From Burkholderiales bacterium (lineage in GTDB: Bacteria; Pseudomonadota; Gammaproteobacteria; Burkholderiales; Burkholderiaceae_E), in contig CP070753.1 in assembly GCA_020348765.1 (NCBI GenBank), positions 576,518 through 582,958 on the forward strand: DNA of 6,441 bases. Direction: 5' to 3'. Positions 1 to 6,308 of the stretch are shown piece by piece (positions within the stretch are counted from its first letter, which is position 1; the number at the start of each line of letters is the position of its first letter). The notes beneath the pieces are model-generated. The model was not told where the DNA came from. It did no database searches and saw nothing but the letters and a program-made list of their open reading frames with translations. The position numbers and the translations under genes were made by a program.

Positions 1-1
1 C

Positions 2-1861
2 AAGGATGGCCGGACGGAACGCGAAGGTCACGATGCCGCGGACGCGGCTCTCACCCCGGGCAGCGGGCTGGCGGCACCGCATCCTGCAGGCCGGCGCCCG
101 GAATCACGGGCGGAAGAGCTGCTAGGGCGCTCTCTCATCGATCCTGAAACCTCCCAGGCGATCGACCGCAAAGCCCGGGCGAGTCTCGGGCGCCTGTTCT
201 TCGGTCTTAGCCCCGTCTCCATAGCGATCGACTATTTCGATTGGCTGTCGCACCTGGCTCTTGCCCCCGGCAAGCAGGCCCGCATGGCCGAGAAGGGCCT
301 GCGCAAGGCGATTCGCTTGGGGCTCTACGCGAGCGAGTCCCTCGCAAATCCCGAGACGCCCCCTTGCATCCGGCCGTTGCCTCAGGATAGACGGTTTGAG
401 AACGAGGCCTGGCGACGCTGGCCCCACAACTTGATCTACCAGGCTTTCCTGCTCAACCAGCAGTGGTGGCACAACGCGACCACCGGCGTGCGCGGCGTGA
501 CCGCCCGGCACGAGAACCTGGTGCAGTTCATGGCGCGCCAGGTGCTCGACATGTGCTCGCCGACCAACTTCCCGTTGACCAACCCGGAGGTGCTGCAGCG
601 TACGCTGGAACAGAACGGTGCCAACCTGGTGCGCGGCATGCAGCACCTGTCCGAGGACTTCGAACGCCAGGCGGCCGGCAAACCGCCGGCGGGTGCCGAG
701 GACTTCGTGCCCGGCGTCAATGTCGCCGTCACGCCGGGCAAGGTCGTGCTGCGCAATCAGCTGATCGAGCTGATCCAGTACCAGCCGGCGACCGACCGGG
801 TGCGGCCGGAACCGGTGCTGATCGTTCCGGCCTGGATCATGAAGTACTACATCCTCGATCTGAGTCCGCACAACTCGCTGGTGCGCTACCTGACCGAGCA
901 GGGATACACGGTGTTCATGGTCTCGTGGAAGAACCCGGACCCGGGCGATCGCGAGATCGGTCTGGACGACTATCGAACGCTCGGGGTGATGGCAGCGCTG
1001 GATGCGATCGGGACCATCGTTCCCGGCGCCCGCGTGCACGCGACCGGCTACTGCCTGGGGGGCACGCTGCTCGCGATCGCCGCGGCCACGATGGCACGCG
1101 AGGGCGACGAGCGCCTGCGTTCGATCAGCCTGTTCGCCGCACAGATGGACTTCACCGAGGCCGGGGAGCTGACGCTTTTCATCGACGAGAGCCAGCTGAC
1201 CTTCCTCGAGGACCTGATGTGGGAGCAGGGCTTCCTGGACACCTCGCAGATGGCCGGCGCGTTCCAGACGCTGCGCTCGAACGACCTGGTGTGGTCGCGC
1301 ATCGTGCGCGACTACCTGATGGGCGAGCGCCGCCCGATGACCGACCTGATGGCCTGGAACGCGGACGCCACCCGCATGCCGTACCGGATGCACAGCGAGT
1401 ACCTGCGGCAGCTGTTCCTGAGCAATGAACTGGCCGAGGGGCGGTTCACGGTCGAGGACCGTCCGATCGCGCTCACCGACATCCGCGCGCCGATCTTCGC
1501 GGTGGGCACCGAGCACGACCATGTCGCACCGTGGCGCTCGGCCTACAAGGTCCACCTGCTGACCGATACCGCGGTCACCTTCGTGCTCGCCAGCGGCGGG
1601 CACAACACCGGCATCGTCGCCGAACCGGGCCATCCCCGAGGGGCATACCGGGTGATGACCAACAACGGCGACGAGCGCTATGTCGACCCGGAAAGCTGGA
1701 TTGCCCGTGCCGATCGACACCAGGGCTCGTGGTGGTCGCAGTGGATCGCCTGGCTCGGCGAGCGCTCGACAGAGCCGGCAGCCCCCCCGCCGATGGGGGC
1801 TCCCGAGGCCCGGCTGGCACCGCTGGCCGGCGCGCCGGGCACCTACGTGCTGCAGCGCTGA
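2..1861 (+). CDS. phaC: Class I-like poly(3-hydroxyalkanoate) synthase PhaC, 5' end outside window
   Basis: It polymerises hydroxyacyl-CoA, typically (R)-3-hydroxybutyryl-CoA, into polyhydroxyalkanoate at the surface of storage granules. The frame is open from base 2 with no stop and no ATG, GTG or TTG before the ATG at 284. Codons before 284 already encode recognisable PhaC N-terminal sequence (IDRKARASLGRLFFGLSP, then DYFDWLSHLALAPGKQA, PHBC_N-like), so 284 is not the true start and the gene begins upstream. Counting from the Met at 284, the PhaC N-domain follows (FENEAWRRWPHNLIYQAFLL), then YYILDLSPHNSLVRYLTEQG and VSWKNPDPGDREIGLDDY. The lipase-like box is GYCLGG with nucleophile Cys257. 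The triad is completed by Asp412 (GTEHDHVAP) and His440 (SGGHNTGIV). The C-terminus GAPGTYVLQR is typical of the family. It converges on the trkA end of the ATPase/Trk operon, with no visible functional link. No phasin, phaA or phaB gene is in the window. The family is certain; substrate chain length is not. Confidence 0.93.
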   Translation, partial: KDGRTEREGHDAADAALTPGSGLAAPHPAGRRPESRAEELLGRSLIDPETSQAIDRKARASLGRLFFGLSPVSIAIDYFDWLSHLALAPGKQARMAEKGLRKAIRLGLYASESLANPETPPCIRPLPQDRRFENEAWRRWPHNLIYQAFLLNQQWWHNATTGVRGVTARHENLVQFMARQVLDMCSPTNFPLTNPEVLQRTLEQNGANLVRGMQHLSEDFERQAAGKPPAGAEDFVPGVNVAVTPGKVVLRNQLIELIQYQPATDRVRPEPVLIVPAWIMKYYILDLSPHNSLVRYLTEQGYTVFMVSWKNPDPGDREIGLDDYRTLGVMAALDAIGTIVPGARVHATGYCLGGTLLAIAAATMAREGDERLRSISLFAAQMDFTEAGELTLFIDESQLTFLEDLMWEQGFLDTSQMAGAFQTLRSNDLVWSRIVRDYLMGERRPMTDLMAWNADATRMPYRMHSEYLRQLFLSNELAEGRFTVEDRPIALTDIRAPIFAVGTEHDHVAPWRSAYKVHLLTDTAVTFVLASGGHNTGIVAEPGHPRGAYRVMTNNGDERYVDPESWIARADRHQGSWWSQWIAWLGERSTEPAAPPPMGAPEARLAPLAGAPGTYVLQR

Positions 1862-1865
1862 GGCT

Positions 1866-1889
1866 CGGCGCGCGGCGGTGCGCGGGCCG
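1866..1889. terminator. Possible hairpin after phaC, weak terminator candidate
   Basis: Starting five bases after the phaC stop, CGGC pairs with GCCG and, after one G-G mismatch, CGCG pairs with CGCG around a six-base loop. It is very GC-rich but has no T-tract on either side, so it does not look like a canonical intrinsic terminator. A second short inverted repeat (GCTCGA at 1922-1927 with TCGAGC at 1936-1941) lies inside the tandem repeat further on. A terminator for two convergent units would be expected here, and these are the only candidates seen. In DNA of this base composition such stems arise by chance. Confidence 0.2.
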
Positions 1890-1891
1890 TG

Positions 1892-1939
1892 GTGCGGGCT
1901 CGGGTGCGGGCTCGGGTGCCGGCTCGAATTCGGGCTCGA
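1892..1939. repeat. 12-bp tandem repeat, four copies, between phaC and trkA
   Basis: Four consecutive 12-bp units of GTGCGGGCTCGG. Copies 1 and 2 (1892-1903, 1904-1915) are identical; copy 3 (1916-1927) and copy 4 (1928-1939) diverge. The array fills about half of the 99-bp gap between the convergent phaC and trkA stops. On the minus strand, one frame reads it as Glu-Pro-Ala-Pro repeats, but that frame differs from trkA's and trkA has stopped 22 bases earlier, so it is not translated as part of that gene as the sequence stands. It may be a simple slippage array or a remnant of a low-complexity protein tail. Confidence 0.75.
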
Positions 1940-1960
1940 GCGCCGTCGCTGCGCTCCCGA

Positions 1961-2377
1961 TCAGTCGCCGGTCGGCTCGGGCGCCGCGCACATCCCGGCC
2001 AGGTGGCCCGCGATCGTTCGGTCCGGGACGATCACGTTCACGAGCCCGAGTTCGGTGCAGATGTGTTCGTACGAGGGGTCCTCGATCCGCGTGACCACGC
2101 GCCTGCAGCCCATCGACCGGCCGACCAGGCTGGCGATGATGTTGTACTGGTCATTGCCCGTCAGGCAGAACAACACGACGGTCTCGGAAGGGTCCGCCTC
2201 GCGCAGCACGTCGGGCTTGCTGCCATCGCCGTGGATGAAGCCCGCGCCGAGGTCGGCTGCCAGCTCGTCGATGCGGGTCTTGTCCTTCTCGATGATCACC
2301 ACCTCGCGGCCCTGCTCGAGCAGCTGCCCGGCCGTCATCACGGTGAGCGTGCCCGCACCGATGAATACCACTCTCAT
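1961..2377 (-). CDS. trkA: TrkA-like K+ uptake regulator, single RCK_N domain
   Basis: A 138-residue cytosolic nucleotide-binding protein, predicted to gate the TrkH channel encoded just upstream. It begins MRVVFIGAGTLTVMTAGQLL, a Rossmann beta-alpha-beta start. The acidic residue at the end of strand 2 is Glu30 (VVIIEKD), which should contact the NAD/ATP ribose. HGDGSKPDVLREA (49-61) and LFCLTGNDQYNIIASL (69-84) are typical RCK_N signatures. Two features are unusual. The usual GxGxxG reads GAGTLT, with Thr12 in place of the third glycine. The protein also stops right after RCK_N: there is no RCK_C ligand-binding domain, whereas KtrA-type proteins have RCK_N plus RCK_C (about 220 residues) and classical TrkA has two such pairs. 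Its ATG at 2377 overlaps the trkH stop (ATGA) and has a good Shine-Dalgarno sequence. The same frame stays open far upstream inside trkH, but that part is a non-coding shadow. It may pair with an RCK_C protein encoded elsewhere. Confidence 0.88.
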   Translation of the reverse strand: MRVVFIGAGTLTVMTAGQLLEQGREVVIIEKDKTRIDELAADLGAGFIHGDGSKPDVLREADPSETVVLFCLTGNDQYNIIASLVGRSMGCRRVVTRIEDPSYEHICTELGLVNVIVPDRTIAGHLAGMCAAPEPTGD

Positions 2378-3846
2378 TCCGAACGCTCCCGGCGCCCCAG
2401 CCAGTTGGCCGGACGCAACACGACCAGCAGGGCGATGATCTCCACGCGCCCGGCCAGCATGTCGAAACAGAGTACGGCCTTCAGCGATGCCTCGAGCTCG
2501 GGCCGGACGATCCCGGTGCTCAGCCCTGCGGTCGCGCAGGCCGAAACCACCTCGAACAGCGAATCCAGGGGATCGTAGCCGATCGCCAGGAACGGCAGCC
2601 AGGACAGCAGCGGCAGCGCCACGAACGCGAGCACCAGGACCAGCGCGCGGATCGCGTCCTCCGGCTCGAGCCGGCGGCCACCCAGGTACGGTTCGGCGAC
2701 CGCATCCGGCGGCATGCCGGTCCTGCCGAGCGTCAGCTGCAACAGCCGCAGCACGATCAGCAGGCGCAGCAGCTTGAAGCCGCCGGCGGTCGATCCGGCG
2801 CTGCCACCGACGAGCATCGCGAAGATCATCACCAGCTTCGAGGCGCCGTCCATGCCCTGAACCGGCATCGAGGCGAAGCCGGTGGTCGACTGGGCCGAAA
2901 TGCCCATCACGAAGCCGTGATACCACGGCGCTTCTGCGCCCTGGAGCCACCGCAGCCATCCCAGCGCCAGTCCGAGTAACAGGAACAGCGCGAGCAGCGC
3001 ACGCAGTTCGCCGTCGGCCGCGAGCACCTTGAGCCAGCCGCGCACGCCCGCGTGCGCGCTGCGCCAGTACAGGTGCATCGCCACCGCGCCGAGCGCGCCG
3101 AGTGCGACCGCCGCGGCCGCCGCGGCCCGCGACCCCAGGCCTGCGACGCTCGCGTCCAGAGACGAGAACCCGCCGGTGGACACGGCGGCGAGCGTGTGGA
3201 CCAGGGCGGTGAAACCGTCTCCGGTCATCGTCCACAGGATTGCGATCCCGAACACGGTCAGCAGCGCGTAGACCAGCAGGCTCCGGCGCGCGTGCGTGCG
3301 CGCGGTCGAGGAGAAGGTCTCGCCTTCGAGCGCAGGCTCCGCCAGCAAGCGCGCGACCGACGGGTGGCCCATCAGCAGGGCGACCGAGAACACCGCGATG
3401 CCCAGTCCGCCGCACCACTGCATCCAGGCGCGCGCGAACTGGAACGCGCGACCTTGTGCCTCGACGTCGCCCAGCGTCGACAGGCCGGTCGTCGTGACCG
3501 CAGAGACCGACTCGAACAGGGCATCGGAGAACCGGATGCCGGCGGCGGCGAGCGGCCAGGCGCCGAGCAGTCCTGCGGCCGCGAACGCGATCACGATGAC
3601 CGTCAGCGCCTCGTTGACCTGCACATGCGCCGGGGCGCGGATGGCGGCCGTCGAGGCACCGAATGCCAGCAGCCCCGCGACGACCAGCGCATATCGACCG
3701 GCGACGGTCCACTCGCCGCTCAGGGCGCAGACCGCGAGCGGGACAGCGGTCAGCGTTGCCAGCACCAGTGCGAGCTGGCCGCAGTACCGGAGCACCGGCC
3801 GGGCGCGTACGGCGTAGGTCAGAACCGCGAGCCTGTCAGCGACCAT
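2374..3846 (-). CDS. trkH: TrkH/KtrB-family potassium transporter membrane subunit
   Basis: A 490-residue inner-membrane K+ translocation subunit built from four pseudo-repeated M1-pore-M2 units. The four selectivity-filter loops are visible: SAVTTTGLSTL (115-125, filter Gly121), AAVSTGGFSSLD (220-231, Gly225), SAQSTTGFASM (317-327, Gly323) and SACATAGLSTG (435-445, Gly441). GGSAGSTAGGFKLLR (347-361) is the conserved segment after the third pore loop. Hydrophobic segments run through the whole length, for example 22-40, 52-66, 80-101, 187-206 and 282-298. The length is in the family range. A GGGGG ribosome binding site (3855-3859) lies eight bases before the ATG at 3846, and only 17 bp separate it from the atpG stop, so it is very likely transcribed with the ATPase genes. 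Its stop overlaps the trkA-like start. Assignment to TrkH rather than KtrB rests on length and is less certain than the superfamily. Confidence 0.92.
   Translation of the reverse strand: MVADRLAVLTYAVRARPVLRYCGQLALVLATLTAVPLAVCALSGEWTVAGRYALVVAGLLAFGASTAAIRAPAHVQVNEALTVIVIAFAAAGLLGAWPLAAAGIRFSDALFESVSAVTTTGLSTLGDVEAQGRAFQFARAWMQWCGGLGIAVFSVALLMGHPSVARLLAEPALEGETFSSTARTHARRSLLVYALLTVFGIAILWTMTGDGFTALVHTLAAVSTGGFSSLDASVAGLGSRAAAAAAVALGALGAVAMHLYWRSAHAGVRGWLKVLAADGELRALLALFLLLGLALGWLRWLQGAEAPWYHGFVMGISAQSTTGFASMPVQGMDGASKLVMIFAMLVGGSAGSTAGGFKLLRLLIVLRLLQLTLGRTGMPPDAVAEPYLGGRRLEPEDAIRALVLVLAFVALPLLSWLPFLAIGYDPLDSLFEVVSACATAGLSTGIVRPELEASLKAVLCFDMLAGRVEIIALLVVLRPANWLGRRERSE
2386..2390 (-). promoter_or_regulatory. 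Ribosome binding site for trkA inside the trkH 3' end
   Basis: The minus strand reads GGGAG eight bases before the ATG at 2377. This supports 2377 as the trkA start although the reading frame is open for more than 1.3 kb upstream. Its place inside trkH, together with the ATGA stop/start overlap, suggests translational coupling of the two Trk subunits. Confidence 0.6.
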
Positions 3847-3863
3847 CGGTGGTGCCCCCGTCG

Positions 3864-4751
3864 TTACGGTGGCCCGATGTCCCTGGTGATCGCCCCGGGT
3901 TCGGCGCCGATGCGTTCGACCCCGGGCTGCACCGCGTTCAGCAGGATCACCTCGATCTCCTCGGTGATCTCCTCCTGGCGCAACCGGTTCCGGCGCTTGG
4001 CGAGTGCCTCGAGGTCCTCGCGCAGCTTGTGCACCGCGTGCTCCATGTGGTTCAGGCGCCTGCGGTTCTCTTCGAGCAGCGACTCGTACAGTGCGTGTTG
4101 CATGGCGGCATACAGGTACTGGTCGGTGAGCTCGGCGAAGAAGCGTGCCGGCGGCAGATTCAGTGTCAGCGGATACGGACGCTTCGCGGGCTGCGCTGCA
4201 GGCTCGGGCAGCGGCAGCAGCCGGCGCGTCACGACCGCGTGCTCGGCCTGGTAGATGACGACCATGCCGGCCGTCGCTCGCGCATCTTCACCGATGGCCA
4301 GCAGCGTCGGAAGGCTCGCGACCAGCGCCTGAAGCACCGCCGGTACCTCGTCGGCGACGCCGGCCCCGGGCACGGCGTGTGCCGGGCCGCTGTCCCAGAT
4401 GGTGTGCAGACGCTCGCCGACGACGAGCACCGCGGCGGGCGGCTGGTGTGCGCCCTGCCAGCGTCGCGCCGCCTCCAGCACGCGCGGGTTGAAGTCGCCG
4501 CAGAAGCCGCGCTCCGAGCCAACCAGACAGAGCACGTCGCGTGTCGGCGGCAGCGTTCCGAGCATGCGCGAACGGTCTGCCCGGAAGTCGGCCGCCGCGT
4601 CCTCGATCACCGCGACCGCGGCGCGCTGCGCCCGGATGAACGCCTCGATGCGCCGGACTTCGACCAGCGCGAGGTTCTTCATCGCGGTCAGGATCTCGTC
4701 GATCTCGCCCAGTGAAGCGATGCGGTCGCGAAGCTCACGCCGGCGCGTCAT
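3864..4751 (-). CDS. atpG: Alternate (N-type) F1Fo ATPase gamma subunit
   Basis: The gamma subunit forms the central rotor stalk that couples the membrane c-ring to the catalytic alpha/beta head. It has 295 residues. The N-terminal helix begins [20 protein letters not shown] and continues [14 protein letters not shown] (22-35), matching the coiled-coil start of gamma subunits. A Rossmann-like middle domain contains [11 protein letters not shown], equivalent to the usual (D/E)xGLCGxxN. The C-terminal helix contains [19 protein letters not shown] and [20 protein letters not shown], which aligns with the 'xxRQxxITxEl' end of gamma. A short tail ([12 protein letters not shown]...) follows. The ATG at 4751 overlaps the 3' end of atpA by 17 bp and has a GGGGG ribosome binding site. 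The next gene is trkH rather than atpD (beta), which fits the N-ATPase order ending in atpA-atpG and excludes the standard order alpha-gamma-beta-epsilon. Confidence 0.93.
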   Translation of the reverse strand: MTRRRELRDRIASLGEIDEILTAMKNLALVEVRRIEAFIRAQRAAVAVIEDAAADFRADRSRMLGTLPPTRDVLCLVGSERGFCGDFNPRVLEAARRWQGAHQPPAAVLVVGERLHTIWDSGPAHAVPGAGVADEVPAVLQALVASLPTLLAIGEDARATAGMVVIYQAEHAVVTRRLLPLPEPAAQPAKRPYPLTLNLPPARFFAELTDQYLYAAMQHALYESLLEENRRRLNHMEHAVHKLREDLEALAKRRNRLRQEEITEEIEVILLNAVQPGVERIGAEPGAITRDIGPP

Positions 4752-6308
4752 CGCGGCCCCCGTCCCGGCTCCCGTCCCGGCCCTGGTCCTGGTCCTGGTC
4801 CTGGTCCTGGTCCTGGTCCTGCGCCGCGCTCAGCGCACCCAGCTCGCCGCGCACGAGCTCGACCCATTGCCCGCGCGCTGCATGCAGGTCGATCGCGCCG
4901 GCCGCGACCCGATCGCGCAGGCGCTCGAGCGCTTCGGCCAGCGCCCCTTCGTCCAGGTCGTCCAGCAGCCCCTCGTTGTACGCCACGAGCCAGGCCATGT
5001 GGAACTCGATCGGCAGCGGGTCGAGTCGGCCCTGCTGCAGCACCTTGCGCAGCAGCTGGCCGCGTCGAATGCGCCTCTGCATCGCCGGCTCGAGCTTGGT
5101 GCCGAAGCGCGTGAAGACTTCCAGCTCGAGGAACTGCAGGTAGTCGAGCTTGATCCGGCCGGATTCCTGCTTGATGGGTTCGTCCTGCGCCTTGCCGCCG
5201 ATTCGGGACACCGAGCGGGTCACGTCGATCGCCGGCAGTGTTCCCCGCTCGTACAGTGCGGAGTTCAGATAGATCTGCCCGTCGGTGATCGAGATCAGGT
5301 TGGTCGGAATGTACGCAGCGATCTCGCCCTGCTCGGTCTCGACGATCGGCAGGGCGGTCATGCTGCCCCCGCCGCTGCCCGGAGACAGGCTGGTGGAGCG
5401 CTCCAGCAGGCGGGCGTGCAGGTAGAAGATGTCGCCCGGGTATGCCTCTCGGCCGGGTGGGTGGCGCAACAGCAGCGAAAGCTCGCGGTAGGTGCGCGCA
5501 TGCGTCGTCAGGTCGTCGTAGACGACCAGCGTGTCGCGCCCCTCGTTGGTCCAGTGCTCGGCGATCGTGCAGCCGGCGAAGGGCGCGAGGTACTTGAGCC
5601 CCGGCATCGAGCTCGCCTCGGCGACCACCAGCGTGGTGTACGACATGGCCTCGGCCTCGCGCAGGATCTCCATCGCCTGCACCACCGACGAACGCTTCTG
5701 ACCGATCAGCACGTAGATGCAACGGACGTCGCGCCCGCGCTGGTGCACGACGCATCGAGCGCCAACGCGGTCTTGCCGGTGCCGTTGTCGCCGATGACCA
5801 GCTGCCGCTGTCCCTTGCCGATCGGGATCATCGTGTCGACGATCTTGCCGCCGGTGTACAGCGGGCGCCGGACGAAGTCACGCGCGACGATCGGCGGCGA
5901 GGGACTCTCCATCGCCCGCCTGGCCGCGAAGTTGACCGGCCCGAGGTCGTCCAGCGGCTGCCCCATCGGGTCGACGACCCGCCCCAGCAGGCCGTCGCCG
6001 ACCCCGATGCGCAGGCCGGTGCCGGGCAGGTGCGCACCGACGCCGGCCTTCAGCTGCGGCGACTGCCGCAGCAGGATCGCCCCGACCCGCTCGCGTCCGA
6101 GCTGAAACACCACGGCCTCGCTGCCGTCCTCGAATGCGACCCGCTCGTCCATCGCTGCCGACGGCAACCCGGTCACCCAGGCCACGCCGTCCCCGACCGA
6201 CACCACCTTGCCGCGTTCGGCGATGCGCAGGCCGAAGCGATAGTCCGACAGGCGACGGCGCTGCACCTGGAGGGGCAGCTCCCCCCGAACTGCGGTTTCA
6301 TTCGGCAT
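4735..6308 (-). CDS. atpA: Alternate (N-type) F1Fo ATPase alpha subunit, interrupted by a 1-base frameshift
   Basis: The alpha subunit forms the F1 head with beta and binds non-catalytic nucleotide. Bridging one missing base near 5750 gives about 524 residues, slightly longer than usual. The start ATG at 6308 ([13 protein letters not shown]) overlaps the atpF stop by 11 bp, after GGCGGCGGA at 6316-6324; a GTG at 6344 is less likely. The N-terminal barrel includes [17 protein letters not shown], followed by [19 protein letters not shown]. The P-loop is GDNGTGKT (173-180), with NG where housekeeping alphas have RQ. After the frameshift come the [13 protein letters not shown] and [14 protein letters not shown] segments and the family signature [14 protein letters not shown], which contains the arginine-finger-equivalent Arg. 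The C-terminal helical domain ends near [12 protein letters not shown], then a 28-residue (Gln-Asp)n / Arg-Asp-Gly tail follows. As written, the reading frame gives a 200-residue product ending at 5706, and the second part is open from a GTG at 5748. Good conservation on both sides suggests a sequence error or a very recent mutation. Confidence 0.9.
4757..4761 (-). promoter_or_regulatory. Ribosome binding site for atpG within the atpA tail
   Basis: The minus strand reads GGGGG five bases before the atpG ATG at 4751. It lies inside the codons for the last AtpA residues (Arg-Asp-Gly-Gly-Arg-Asp-Asp), a repeated GGGACGGG-rich stretch just after the 6-bp tandem repeat. A second similar G-run (GGGACGGGAG) lies a little further upstream. 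Expression of gamma is therefore probably coupled to translation of the atpA end. Confidence 0.55.
4782..4820. repeat. 6-bp tandem repeat (CCTGGT)6.5 encoding (Gln-Asp)n in AtpA
   Basis: Six perfect CCTGGT units (4782-4817) plus a half unit (4818-4820). On the minus strand, in the atpA frame, this is CAGGAC repeated and encodes six Gln-Asp pairs and one more Gln. It is flanked at 4761-4781 by two imperfect copies of CGTCCCGG, which encode Arg-Asp-Gly/Ser repeats. Perfect six-base periodicity points to replication slippage, and the unit length keeps the reading frame whatever the copy number. Confidence 0.9.
5749..5756 (-). other. Frameshift point in atpA (one base missing)
   Basis: Upstream of this point the alpha frame reads [14 protein letters not shown], and downstream the matching continuation [18 protein letters not shown] is in another frame. 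Family members have Asp-(Ala/Thr)-Ile-(Ile/Val)-x-Gln here. On the minus strand the sequence is GATGCGTCGTGCACCAG. Adding one A after GCG restores GCG ATC GTG (Ala-Ile-Val) and the complete protein. No slippery heptamer is visible, so programmed frameshifting is unlikely. Confidence 0.85.

Noticed and set aside
122..1720. Long minus-strand open frame (532 codons) antisense to phaC
   Set aside because: It is a shadow of phaC in GC-rich DNA: the composition is dominated by Arg, His, Gln, Val and Ala, no domain is recognisable, and the opposite strand carries an unmistakable PhaC.
3111..3130. GC palindrome (GCGGCCGC) and alternating CCGCGG run inside trkH
   Set aside because: It is explained by a run of six alanine codons (residues 241-246) using GCG/GCC. 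No regulatory role is suggested.
2378..3712. Upstream extension of the trkA frame as a 583-residue protein
   Set aside because: The part above 2377 is an out-of-frame shadow of trkH, rich in Arg and Gly without domain features. The ATG at 2377 with GGGAG eight bases upstream is the real start.
3847..3863. Separate promoter or terminator between atpG and trkH
   Set aside because: The gap is only 17 bp, taken up mostly by the trkH ribosome binding site, with no hairpin or -10/-35 elements.
3052..4254. Plus-strand open frame spanning the trkH/atpG junction (400 codons)
   Set aside because: It is antisense to two well-supported genes, has biased Arg/Gln/Asp content and no recognisable domain.
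5740..5760. Programmed ribosomal frameshift in atpA
   Set aside because: There is no slippery heptamer, no SD-like stimulator at proper spacing and no clear downstream structure. Making only part of alpha this way has no precedent that I know of.
4399..6105. Long plus-strand open frame (568 codons) opposite atpA and atpG
   Set aside because: The minus strand encodes conserved ATPase subunits. The plus frame has low-complexity runs such as LVLVLVLV from the hexanucleotide array and no recognisable family.
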